64,000 nt of DNA from Adiantum capillus-veneris (lineage: Eukaryota; Streptophyta; Polypodiopsida; Polypodiales; Pteridaceae): contig CM043953.1 of the NCBI GenBank assembly GCA_014529385.2, positions 78,599,338-78,663,337 of the forward strand, given 5' to 3'. The position numbers were made by a program, and so were the translations under genes. Under the pieces are notes generated by a model, which was given only the letters and a program-made list of their open reading frames with translations, did not search any database and had not been told where the DNA came from. The stretch's first letter is position 1. Every line of letters begins with the position of its first letter. This document shows, piece after piece, positions 34,331 to 46,850 of the stretch.

Positions 34331-36235
34331 ACACATTAAAACTAGGTCCCTCACTTGTCCAAGCTATGCTCTAATACAATAAAGGGCTTTTGGTTTCAAG
34401 ATGCACCACTTTCCCAACCTTGATTCCATTAAAGAAGCTAGCTCTACTTAGACATTTAATAGCAAGGTCTTGCAGCAGTTCAGATTGAACATTTTCCATG
34501 GCAGCTAGGTCCACCACTTATCTAAGCTATGCTCTAATAGAGTAAGGGGGTTTTGGTTTCAAGATCCACCACTTGTCCAAACTTGATTTGGGAAGCAAGG
34601 TCCTATAATAGTTTGCTTTGGACATTCACCATTACAACTAAGTCCACCACTTCTCCAAGCTATGTTCTAATACACTAAGGAGGTTTTGGTTTCAAGGAGA
34701 ACCACTTGTACGACTCTGTTTTTGGAAGTAAGGTCTTTACATAGTTCACCTTGGACCTTGGACATTGGATACTACAACTAAGCCCACCACTTGTCCAAGA
34801 TATCCTCTATATATAGCCAAAGGGTTTGGGTTTCAAGATTCACCACTTTTCCAACCTTTCTTCCATTAAAGAAAGGAGGGACTTTATAACTAGGTCCACC
34901 ACTTGTCCAAGCTATGCTCTGATATGGAAAGGGGATTTTGGTTTCAAGGTCCACCACGTGTTCAACCTTGCAAGACTCAAGGGATACTTGGACATTGGAA
35001 AGCATAGTCCTATAGTAGTTGATAGGTGGCAGTGGGTATTACAACTAGGTCCAACCTATGCTCTCATATAGCAAAGAGGCTTTGCTTTCAAGGTCCACCA
35101 CTTGTCCAACCTTGCTTCCATTAAAGAAATGAGGGGCTACGTAAACATTGGCAAGCAAGGTAGCAAGGTTCTAAGGTGTTTCACCTTGGATATTGGGCAT
35201 TATAACTAGGTCCACCACTTGTCCAAGCTATGCTCTGATAAAGAAAGGGGATTTTCGTTTCAAGGTCCACCATGTGTTCAACCTTTCTAATATAGAAAGG
35301 GGATTTTTGTTTCAAGGTCCACCACGTGTTCAACCTTGAAAGACTCAAGGGATACTTGGACATTGGAAAGCATAGTCTTATAGTAGTTGATAGGTGGCAG
35401 TGGGTATTAAAACTAGGTCCAACCTATGCTCTTATATAGCAAAGAGGCTTTGGTTTCAAGGTCCACCACTTGTCCAACCTTACTTCCATTAAAGAAATGA
35501 GGGGCTACGTAAACATTGGCAAGCAAGGTAGCAAAGTCCTAAGGTATTTCACCTTGGATATTGGGCATTATAACTAGGTCCACCACTTGTCCAAGCTATG
35601 CTCTGATAAAGAAAGGGGATTTTTGTTTCAAGGTCCACCATGTGTTCAACCTTTCTAATATAGAAAGGGGATTTTTGTTTCAAGGTCCACCACGCGTTCA
35701 ACCTTGAAAGACTCAAGGGATACTTGGACATTGGAAAGCATAGTCTTATAGTAGTTGATAGGTGGCAGTGGGTATTAAAACTAGGTCCAACCTATGCTCT
35801 TATATAGCAAAGAGGCTTTGGTTTCAAGGTCCACCACTTGTCCAACCTTACTTCCATTAAAGAAATGAGGGGCTACGTAAACATTGGCAAGCAAGGTAGC
35901 AAAGTCCTAAGGTATTTCACCTTGGATATTGGGCATTATAACTAGGTCCACCACTTGTCCAAGCTATGCTCTGATATAGAAAGGGGATTTTTGTTTCAAG
36001 GTCCACCACGTGTTCAACCTTGAAAGACTCAAGGGATACTTGGACATTGGAAAGCATAGTCCTATAGTAGTTGATAGGTGGCAGTGGGTATTACAACTAG
36101 GTCCACCACTTGTCCAACCTATGCTCTCATATAGCAAAGAGGCTTTGGTTTCAAGGTCCACCACTTGTCCAACCTTGCTTCCATTAATATAGCAAGGAGG
36201 ATTTGGTCTCAAGGTTCACCACTTGTCCAACCTAT
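34330..36235 (+). repeat. Box array 5, 368-bp units (box on plus strand)
   Basis: The same box family with a different higher-order unit. GTCCACCACTTGTCCAAGC followed by TATGCTCTGATA starts at about 34,892, 35,211, 35,579 and 35,947 (steps 319, 368, 368). Units also carry the variant CCACCACGTGTTCAACC, which contains the palindrome CACGTG (near 34,955, 35,323 and 36,007), and GGTAGCAAGG/GGTAGCAAAG spacers. The array ends ~90 bp before the DUF7869 start codon. Confidence 0.9.
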
Positions 36236-36326
36236 GCAAACCTTTTTCATGTTGTAGCATGATTTTTGGTTTGAAGAGTATTTTTCTATAACTATGGATT
36301 TAACAATGTAATCTTTTTACTTACAG

Positions 36327-39300
36327 GATGGACTTCGAATCTGGGGAGAAAGTACATATGATACTTGACAATGAAATCGTTGGTATTGGTTGTGTGTGTA
36401 GAACAGATCCAGATTCCACTTGTGGTGGTACAAAGATAGGGCTGGGAAATGTCTCCATACTAGTGGAGGAATGCTTGAAGGATGTGGTCCTACCTTTTCC
36501 TACAATGGATACTTCATCTCTCCAAGGCTCATTATGGAGTGTGTTCGATGGTCAAAGCTTCTTTTGCAATCTTTTGTATTAAATGGGAACTTAATTGATC
36601 CACACGAAAGCTACAATGGTGATGAAGAACATGATCATTCTGATCCTCTAGTTACAGATGCAATACCTATGACAAGCCCAGAATTTGAAGCAATGATTCG
36701 AGAGTCTTGGAGAAATCAGAGGGTCCTTTTAAAAGATGACACAATGATGCAAACCATGAATGAAGGGACCATCTTATATGTATTTCCACATGATTATGTC
36801 AACTTTCAGGAACTTGGTCCTGATTGTGTGGGTGTGGGTATTGAAAGAGAAAATGCAAGCATTCATGATGTGGTTGAAGTGGGTAGCATCACTTTGCTAA
36901 AGTGGCCCATCAAGCAGACAACAATGTTGAATGGGAGCCCATTACAACGCTTTGTTCCTGTTGATGGCATGCATGCTACATATGAGATGTATCCAACGAT
37001 GGCAATGTTGGAAAAAAACTTGATGGGAGTAATGTTGTCCAGTTGTCAAGGAAGAGACGATACACTTTCATGAACAGGACTCAAAAATCAAAAGCAGCAC
37101 CAGCTTCGACTTTTTACCTTTCAAACAAATCAATTCAAAGGGTATCATGCATTGATTGTTGTGCACAAAAATGCTGCCAATTTGCAGATCGTGATATGGT
37201 GACAAGGTTACGACAACAATTTTGGGGAGAGTCTCAAAAATCACGCACTAATTATGTTTATGATGTTCTTTCTATATGTTATCAGAAAGATGAGAAGTCA
37301 CGATACCAATTCAGGCTAAATGGCTCTATTGTTTGTTGTAGAGCATGGTATGAGCTACATGGAATACCAAAGACATCATTTTATCGATACAAGGAGAACT
37401 TTGAAAATGGTGTGCGCCAATATGTACATGGGAACACATGTACATTGAGAAGGGGACTTCAACATACTAGTTTAGCAAGAGCACTACTAAACGAGTTTGT
37501 GGAAAATAACTCTGAGAAGATGCCACATAGAAGTAGAACACTGCTAGATGGCTCAAGAGAGACTCAATTGGTGATTCCATCAACATACAAACAAGTGGAT
37601 ATTTTATGTGAAATCAACACGACACTTGACCAAATGGGCTATGAGAAGAAGCTATCCCAATCTTCTTTTGGTAGAATTTGGAACAAAGAGTACCCACATG
37701 TCACTTTAACAAAGACGAGTGAGTTCTCTAAGTGCAATATTTGTAGCTCAATCAAGGCAAGGTTAGAAGCTAAACCTTCTCTTGAAGAGAGAGCTCTTCT
37801 CTTGAGGGAGAGAGAAGTTCACATGGCACAACAAAAGAGTTGCAGAAGCCTATATTATGCATGGCGCACGTATTCAGAAACTCAACCACAAAAATATGTA
37901 TGCATAATCCATGATAAGATGGATCAAAAGAAGACTGCCATTCCTAGATTACGCATTGTTCCCAAGGGTGTGGATTCAGGATATAATCTGCAGGTGGCAT
38001 TGATTGGCATGATCACTCATGGACATGGAGAAGGTCATTACGGACACTTTGTCTTGAATGGTTTGTGGCCAGCTGATCCAAATCTTACAATTGGCTCAAT
38101 TGCTAATTGTTTACATAACCTCGAGAGGATAGATAAGCATCCTCTTGGTGATCTAGTAACAAATGGACTTCCAAGGAGCAATATTTCACTACTACATGCT
38201 TTGAACTCAAGGGATGCTTTGGACTACCATAACTTGAGTGATGGAAAAGAGCCCATTGTGCAGTCGTCAGAAATTGCAGAAGAGGAATTGGGGTCAACAT
38301 TTCGCAGATTGCCAGAGAACTTGTTGCTACAATTGGATAATTGTGCAGGGGAAAACAAAAATCGATACTTATTTGCCTATTTGTCAATGCTTGTTGCAAG
38401 GGGTGTTTTCAAAACCATCCAGCTGGGATTTTTAATGGTTGGGCATACACATGAGGACATAGACGCCATGTTTAGTAGGTTTTCAGAGAAGTTGAGAGTT
38501 ACACAAACCTATACTTTGCCACATTTGATGGATACATTACGAAACAGCTCATCTTCATCTCCAGCTCCATTTTTTCTCACAAAGATCCCTGATTTCAAGC
38601 AATATTGTGATGGCTATCTTTGTGATGGACAAGACATACTTGTTGGACATTCCAAACCGCTTCAGTTCAGGTTCTTTATGCAGGATGAGACACCAATGAT
38701 GCAATATAAGGCACATGTAGGTGTATCAAGTTGGAGTGGAAGTATTCGCCTTTGGAAAACAGACACAGAAGGCAAGCCAATGTTACCACATGGAGATCCA
38801 CCTCTAGTACAAATGGCGGAGTATGTCAAGGCCCACGAAGAAGTCATTTTGGGGCTAAAGAACTATATAAAATTTTGGAAAAATTTAGGGAATGGTTCAA
38901 GTATTCCGCGATATTATAGACCCGTGATAGATTATTGGAGTAAGGTAATTGAAGAGATTGGAAAAGCAATCATATCAGAGGGAGTCTTGTATGAAATGTT
39001 TTGGCCAAAAACTCAAGAATATTCTCATCTACAAAGCACTACAATGAATTTGCAACAAGGAGCAGAAAGATTCCTAGGCCTTGAAGAGTTGAACGATCAT
39101 TTTTGTGGGCCTCAACGAGATAGGCCAAGGGAAGAGTTTGACCCTATGTCTGATGTGCACCAAGGTGACTTTCTTATGCTTGTTCCGAGTGACACAGAAA
39201 TCTATCCAGTGTGGCTTGCAATGGCTTTATCTGACATTGATAATGAGCCTACATCACCAAACTACAGAAAACTCTTGATTCAATATTGGGCACCTTGCGC

Positions 39301-39553
39301 GAGAAAAAGTGGGATGACAGATACTCAAGCTTACAGTAATTGTTGGAAGGATTATTGGGCTGTCAACTATAAGGACCCACAAGTGTGGGAAACTATAGAT
39401 GCAATTGTTTGGTCCTGGAGACCCAACAAAGAAGGACCATTTTCTAGAATAAAGATTCCAGAAAGACATGCTCTAAAAGCCAAAGAAGGCCTCACTCGTG
39501 CACATCAGCCACACTTGGATCAAAGTTCAGATATGGTATCAAATGTGGAGTAG
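36327..39553 (+). CDS. DUF7869-type putative transposase, copy 1
   Basis: About 1,075 residues if two one-base gaps are discounted. ATG at 36,328 follows an acceptor (TTACTTACAG). The N-terminal part (residues 1-100) faintly resembles a domain found beside plant En/Spm-type transposases. A Cys-rich patch (CIDCCAQKCC, ~275-284) and a CNIC pair (~470) may bind zinc. The core shows three acidic blocks in RNase H-like order: HDKMDQKKTAIPR (~529), LLLQLDNCAGENKN (~666) and GHTHEDIDAMFSRF (~706). These are the hallmarks I know for DUF7869 proteins, which occur in many repeated copies in eukaryote genomes. Cut-and-paste DNA transposition is inferred, not shown. One base is missing near 36,540 and one near 36,987 relative to the copy at 62.2 kb, which reads through both. 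From 37,043 to the stop the frame is intact. Confidence 0.7.
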
Positions 39554-39658
39554 AATTATGTGGAGCTTCTATTGTGACTATACTAGTCAATTTGTAAACA
39601 AAATCTTTTTTGTATCTTCCTTTGTTTTATGTAATTTATAGTTATTATTCAAATCCAT

Positions 39659-40165
39659 GTGTTGTACATCCTCTTGACTTTTGGTGTTTATCAACACCAC
39701 AATCCTATGAGATTTTCACTTTATTTACTAGCCACACACCTCAATTTTTCCCACTTTAAGTGGAAAATTCCCAAATTACATGAATTCGGTCGATTTGGAG
39801 ATTCCCATAATGTGAGATTTTTACCAAAATACCTAATATGGTCTTCTACCATGAAAGTGGACATAAAAGAGTATGTTTCAAAATGTGTGGTATGCCAAAA
39901 GACTAAGTATGATAAAGGGAAGCAACCTGGATTACTCAAGCCATTGCCAATTCCTAATTCACCATGGGAGAGTATATCCTTGGATTTATCTTTGGATACC
40001 CAAGTCTATCCATGGGAATACGAGAATATGGACATTAGTCGATAGGCTTACCAAGCAAGCACATTTTATTTCTGTCAAAAAGACTATTAAGGCACACCAA
40101 ATGGAAACTCTCTTCATATCACAGATTTTCACCATGGATAGTCTCCCAGAGGTCCAATGAGCATT
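39659..40165 (+). pseudogene. Ty3/gypsy-type retrotransposon integrase fragment
   Basis: The plus strand reads the integrase zinc region (VSKCVVCQKTKYDKGKQPG) and the start of the catalytic core (PWESISLDLSLD). After a frame change near 40,010 it continues with VDRLTKQAHFISVKKT, the classic plant gypsy core. The upstream His pair, the remaining DDE residues and the reverse transcriptase are absent, so this is a truncated, dead copy. It begins ~100 bp after the DUF7869 stop codon. Confidence 0.8.
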
Positions 40166-40455
40166 CAACAACCCAATGGCTTGCCTGATTCCTATTAGCC
40201 ACGAGACAAAGGATCCAATGAGAGTTTAGTTGCTTTAATTAATTACCTAAATCCCTCACAAAAGGGAAAAGGGGGACACATGTCAGAAGGTTATCACTTA
40301 TGCTCTTGAAATTCCATTGTCTAAGCCTGGAGAGGTCAAATAGGGTGTGAGCATGAGCAAATAGCAAGAGGGGTCGACCAAGAGAGAGAGGGGGACTGAT
40401 TTTCTCAACGCATTATTGCATACACACTCACACTAGTCCATGTGTGAAGTAAGAA

Positions 40456-40457
<2 letters not shown>
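40166..40457. other. Gene-free flank
   Basis: No gene is seen between the integrase scrap and the CT microsatellite. The sequence may be remnant LTR or untranslated retroelement sequence. Confidence 0.4.
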
Positions 40458-40520
<63 letters not shown>

Positions 40521-41968
40521 TTTAAGCTTTAATCGAAAGCTTATCACCTACTCCAAGCTTGTGAGAAGGGAGGCCTACACCAACAACTCTTGGATTTGTG
40601 ATGCAAATCCAACCAAGAGCCAAGCTTCAATGCATGCTCCTCTCCTCTACCATGCTAATTACTAAGCTAAGCTATGTTAATATGAGTGAGGATATGTACA
40701 TCTTTCTCGTAAGACTACTCCTTCTTCCTCTCAATATACTCTCATACCCCGCTAGCTCTCACCATCTTCGAAGGTGTGTGAGGTCTTGGGTCTGAGACCG
40801 TGAGGGAATTGATGTTGTGTTTTATAAGTGTTTTGCTTAGTGCTTGAAGTTTCCATCTTCATTGCACTAGCTAGTATTGAAGGATTGTAAAATGTCTCTC
40901 TTGATGGGAGAAACCATAATACAAAGCCTTTTGGAGGGGGGACCGCGGCTCCATGTAGATCCGGTCCTCGACTGTTGTCAATAGCTTAATTTCTCTCTCT
41001 TTTGAAGTATTGTTCATGCTATCTAACTAGGTGTTATACGTTTTGTTGCTCTCTCCACCCAAGCACTCTTGTTATTCTCATTAAAAATCTATTCCAATAA
41101 AATGCTCACTATGTTCATGCTATTTTCCGCTACACACAAATTACTAGGCCATTAAATGTTACATATGCATTTAGTGGTTAGATTCCTTCAGCTCAATAAC
41201 GACTTCCTCCATGGGTTGCTATATTCAGCATGAACCAAAAGATCCTCTATTTCATGTGAATCAAACCAACACCCTTTAGGGGTTCAATCTGGCAATCGAC
41301 AATCTACACCAAGAGAGCCTGTAATAGAAATGGACTATGAGCTTTGAGAATAGTGGAATTCGGAGAATTAGAGTGAGCATTCTTGTGAGACTACTTTGAG
41401 AACATAGAGGGTGAATTTAATTAGCGGTAGTAACATAGCTATGATACTTAACTAACTTGGCAAGAAGAATACTTTTTCAAGAGAGAGTTTAGAGAGCTTG
41501 AAAATAGTTGAGGACCGGATTTATGTGGAGCCGGTCCCCCCTCCAATAGGCTTTTGTATTATAGATTCTCCCATCAACAATCTTTGTGTTCCTTGTGACT
41601 TACGTGAGGGAAGCTTCATGCATCACGAGCATAACATAGAATTTCTAGAAAGCATTAATTATCCCCGATCTCAGCCCCAAGGCCTCAAACACCTTCAAAG
41701 GTGAATAGAGCTAGCGGGGAATGAGGGTAGGGAAGAGAAAGAAGAAACATTCATAGGAGAAATAAGTAGTTCCTTGCTTATCTTCACTCTTCTTGCTTAG
41801 TATACATAATAGCATAGTAATGAAGATGGAGAAGATGGAAAGATTAAGCATTGGAGCATGGCTCTTGGTTAAATTTGCACTCCATAGCCTAGAGTGTGGG
41901 TGTAGGCTCTCAACTTTCCTACAAGCTTGGAGAAGGAGATGGACCTCTTGCACTTTGCATTTCACACA

Positions 41969-42056
<88 letters not shown>
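40458..42056. repeat. Large imperfect inverted repeat with terminal microsatellites
   Basis: The arm at ~40,458-40,985 is matched in reverse complement by ~41,503-42,056. Shared landmarks include CTCCAAGCTTGT, GCCTACACC, AACCAAGAGCCA, CCCCGCTAGCTCT, CATCTTC or CACCTTTGAAGGTGT, and GGACCGGATyTAyATGGAGC. Each arm ends outward in a TC/GA run: (CT)n at 40,458-40,518 and (GT)n(GA)n at 41,971-42,055. Arms differ by many substitutions and indels, with a ~0.5-kb spacer. They may be two oppositely oriented solo LTRs or a foldback element; no flanking duplication was identified. Confidence 0.65.
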
Positions 42057-42059
<3 letters not shown>

Positions 42060-44907
42060 GAGGGGGGGGGGGAGAGAGTATACCCCCCAAGGTAGCCCCC
42101 TCCTTGCTCTGGTCGACCCTCTCTTCTAGCTCAAGATGGAAACTCCTTGGACCCCTACAAGCCTGGCCAATCACATGCAGAGTGCATATCAAGCAAGCAT
42201 GCTAGCCTTGGGACAAGTGTCCCCCTTTCCCCTTTGAGAGAGAGGACCTGATAAATGCATAAACAATTTATTAAATTAACTAAATTATCATTGGACCCCT
42301 TGGGAGGCCAACCAATAGGCTTTAGGCACACCATGAGGGCAACATGAAGAGGAGCTTCACAAGTGTCCTAGTTGCTTTCTTTATACCAAGCTTGCCTTGT
42401 GTGAGGGTGTGTGTGTTCTCTCTCTAGCTCCTACAATGAGGGCTAGTCCCCTCATGAGTAGGGATGTGTTTTGACTTTTGAACACCTTTACCCCTCAAGC
42501 ACCTTAACTATGAAGCACCTTAGTCAGGTGCAAGCACGACAAGCACCTCAAGCTTGGGCTAGGTTCCCACCTCAAGCACAACCCTAGCTTGCCTAAGGTC
42601 AAAGGAATTTTAACACTAACCATTGGAGGTATTTAATGAAGCTAACCCTAAGGTCTTTAAGCTCCATTAGCTAGCCTTGCTCTTTGACAGATCATCTCTC
42701 ATTTGGACCCCTTTAACCTTGGCCCTGTGTTGAGATAGATCCATAAGCACATGTCTATATTCTAACCCTTGTTCCTAATTATTCTCCCACATTAAATGAT
42801 CAATTTAATATGAGAAAATCATTTGGGTTGGTTAGATATTAGAATTTATGACACAGCCACACTGCCTCGTTTCTCTCTCGATGCAATTTAGCTTTAAGAA
42901 AAAATAAATTGTTGTTTGCTCCCCCATCGTCCATCTTCTCCAACACTCTCACACCCTGGTTTGCCTCCGCCCACATGGCCTCTCGCTTCTTCCCTGTCTG
43001 CCTCCTGCTTCGTCCCCGCCTTCTTGCTTCTCGCGACACCTTACTCATCGCATCTGAAAAGATTCGCATGTTCTTTTCTTTTTCCAAAATTCGGCCACAC
43101 ATACTTGAATTATGTTTTAGTAGAGATCCACTATTTGAGATCTCCCTCACATCATTATTTAAATGAGCAAATTCTATATATATATATATATATATATATG
43201 TTTATAGCAAGGATGCTACTCCATAGGAGAAACTTTTTGAGTCTTATTCGTCATGATTATTTTGTAGTGAAGAAAACTTGTTTATTGCAAACATTTTGCT
43301 ACTCTAATGGAAACATTTTTGAACCTTAGTCTTCATGATGCTGATGACAACTTGTTAGATGCAAGTTTCTTATTCTTATTTACATTACAAAATTATATAT
43401 TCAATTCTTCATTTTCAGCCACACAAATGAGTAGGTTTATGCATAGCCTTGGTATTGAAGATTGGATAGGTCCTTGTTTGACATGGTCTAAGGAAAACAA
43501 GGTGCAATACACCATACATCGTATTCGCATCTCTTATGGGTCATCCAAACATAGCAATGGTATCCCAGCCATGTACAAACTTGAACTATGCTCCCCTACA
43601 TAGTTGGGGCAAGTTTTGCAACCTATTAACGATGTCATGATGGAAGCAATGTCTCTACCATGAGTCATAAGAGTATCTTTCATAAGCCATTTAAGATAGA
43701 AAAGGTATCCTAGCCATGTGAAAAATATATGTTCCTCTTCATTGGGTAAGTAGGAGGTACCGGCTCGAGAAAAATGTTAAAAAAAACGAACCTCAATTTA
43801 TACCTTTGGCAATGAAGAATGAGGCAGTGGCGATGGTGCGCAACAGTTGATGTGAGGCTACAGGCAGCATACCAAGAAGGTACGAGGTAATTACGAGACT
43901 CCAGGGTGCCAGCCTTGGCATAAGGGGAGGAATCTTCCCAATATAAGGGCAAGTTTTGAAATTTGAAAGTAGTATGTCTGGTGAATTTTAAAAGTACTAG
44001 TAAAATGGCGCCGCCTTTGGCGACGACATGGCCCCTCATACTCTCAAACCCCTTGCTTCCACTGCCTATCCAGAGAGGGTTTTGGACCACTGGACAAAGT
44101 TATGAGATAACAGGATCAGACATGTCTTGGGCTATTTTTATTGGAGCTGCGCAGACGGAGGGAGAGCCTCTTGAGGAGACGAGACAGTAGGAGACACTCA
44201 CAAAGGGAGATCACTGATTTCTTTTGACTACATATGTGGCATCATTAGGAAGAGAGTGGGGTCTAGGAGGGCCTCTTTATCTGGCAGTTTAGGAAGTCAA
44301 ACCTTAAGTATTGAGAAAGTAATCAAAGGAAATATTTTGAATTCAAACAGGCAAAACGGCTAGTTTATTTGAATTCAAAGTCCCCCCCAAAATGGAATTT
44401 AAAATCTAGCGGGTAAAACCATATCATGTAGCATATCTATGGAAAGAGCTCAAAGTGTAGATTGCAAATCTATGATCTCCGCTCAAATTGGAGATCATAT
44501 GTGGGGCCGAAAATCGTAAAATTGTCCACCTCCTTTCTTGGGGGGAAAGTGCATCCTTTGACCACTCTAACACATCTCTTACACACCCACCATTCTTGCA
44601 CACATGGCATACACCTACTCGTCAAAATGTTAATCACCTCCATAAGCTCATGGCAAATAAAGAGGCCCTCCAACACCCCATCCTCTTCCTAATGTTCAAA
44701 TGAGCAGGCATCACAACATACTTTAGAGGAGGTTACAGATCTGCATGTGCAATCGGCTAGAGTAACCTAATAAAGCACATAAGTAATGGTTTTTTCCAAA
44801 CACTGGCTAACTGCAGGTGGAATCATCACACTAAACTTATGTATCTTTCAAGTACCGACTCTGATGCGGGATGCCAATCGGGTGGTCAAAATGGACATCG
44901 ATAAGAA
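42057..44907. other. Gene-free region
   Basis: No recognisable gene. It contains a TA microsatellite at 43,175-43,199 and a 12-base G run near 42,062. Short open frames (for example 43,307-43,603 plus and 44,090-43,710 minus) lack any domain signature. Confidence 0.5.
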
Positions 44908-45410
<503 letters not shown>

Positions 45411-45411
45411 A

Positions 45412-46487
45412 TCATACAAAGATGTCAACAAACACATTCCCAAAAACAGCATAGGTGATTACATTTGGAGGAACAACTTGCTTCACATCCACTAAAAACA
45501 ACCCACAACTTCTTGGGCCTTGACCCTCTTGGACATATGTCGCACTCAATGCGTATCGACGGACGATGATCCTAACAGCAAACTCCTCAAGCATAGGTGA
45601 TTGCATCTAGAGGGATGTCCTTGCTTCGGACCTACTGAAAAAATCCTATTGCTTCCTTGCCCTACCCTTTTCAAAATGGATACAAAGCAAGTGCATGTAC
45701 GCTAAATGTGATGGACTTGAGAAAGCACAACAAGCTCTTTAGGATTTCTTAGTCAAGAATGTCATCTCCTTGAGTGCATTGAGCGGGTACAAAGCAAGGG
45801 AATACCTCTAGATTCGACATCAACGCTTGAGGGAAAATGTTGAGGAGGCTCTAGTTTGGAACGTCATCTGTTGGAGTGCATTAATGTGGTGTGCTTGAGA
45901 AAGCACAAAAAGCACTTAAGGTGGTGTCAATTGAGAATATCATCTTCTTGAGTGCATTGATTGCGGCATATGACCATGAAAGGTAGGGCAAGGAAGCAAT
46001 AGGTTGTTTTCAGCAGGTCCGAAGCAAGGGAATCCCTCTGGGTGCAATTACCTATGCTTGAGGAGCTTGCTGTCCGGATCATTGTCCGCTGATACACATT
46101 GACTACTGCATATGTCCAAGAGGGGCAAGGCCAAGCAATTGTGGGTTGTTTTAGTGGATGCAAAGCAAGCGTGTTCCTCCAAATGCAATCGCCTATGTTG
46201 TTTTTGGTAATGCATTGGTTGACATCAACACTTAAGGGAAAAAGTTTCTTGAGGAGCTTGCAGTCTGGAATGTCATCTCTTCGAGTGCATTGATTGTGGG
46301 TTGTGGCATAGTTCCAAGAAGGGCTCCGGGGGAGGAAGTTGTGGGATGTTTCCAAAATGGATACGAAGCAAGTGCATGTACACAAAATGTGTACTTGAGA
46401 AAACGCAAAGCTCCTCAAGCAACTTTTTCCCTTAAGTGTAGATGTCCACCAACGCATTCCCAAAAACAACATAGATGATTGCATTTA
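45412..46487. pseudogene. PPR-protein pseudogene fragments in inverted arrangement
   Basis: Pieces of a plant pentatricopeptide-repeat protein occur on both strands. The plus strand at ~45,698 reads YAKCDGLEKAQQAL and then, after a stop, FLVKNVIS. The plus strand at ~46,170-46,240 reads RVPPNAIAYVVFGNALVDI, and ~46,350 reads MYTKCVLEKTQ. The minus strand at 45,606-45,412 reads VPPNVITYAVFGN. The segments 45,412-45,660 and 45,975-46,225 are reverse-complement duplicates, roughly 85% alike by eye. Intact relatives are organellar RNA-binding proteins. Stops and frame changes make this copy dead. It stops at the assembly gap. Confidence 0.75.
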
Positions 46488-46500
46488 NNNNNNNNNNNNN
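46488..46500. other. Assembly gap (13 N)
   Basis: Thirteen undetermined bases. Immediately to the right, sequence matches 18,854 onward, so the gap coincides with the left breakpoint of the large duplication. Confidence 1.
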
Positions 46501-46850
46501 CTAGCAAGGTTAGTTTAAATTTAGGCTCCAGCACCTGTCTAAGCTAGGTTCAATTTATGAAGCATCACCATTTAACCATGCTACGATCTAATGTATCATA
46601 TCAAGGGGGTATTGATAAAAGGTCAAAACTTATTGAGTTCAAGCTCTTAAGTAATTAAGTCTTTGTGAGTATAAATGTTTTAGTTTTAGTCTACAGATCC
46701 ACCATTCAAAAACTCAAGTAATTTACTATTTACATTCAAACCTTGAATGCTTGAGATAAAAAATACAAGCTCAATCAATACTATATAAAGCAAAATCTAA
46801 CATTAAGAGTATCAAATCAGTAACAAGAAACACTAACATGCACAAGAAAC

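Noticed and set aside
33922-34374. 150-codon plus-strand open frame, open in both large copies
   Set aside because: Its conservation follows from the duplication. It has no domain and its sequence contains box-like repeat words.
5800-39600. Endogenised giant-virus segment
   Set aside because: SET and FCP1-like genes occur in some large DNA viruses, but no capsid, packaging ATPase, DNA polymerase or virus-type transcription gene is present, and introns and box arrays do not fit.
43710-44090. 126-codon minus-strand open frame
   Set aside because: No recognisable domain, no splice or promoter context, and the region is otherwise repetitive debris.
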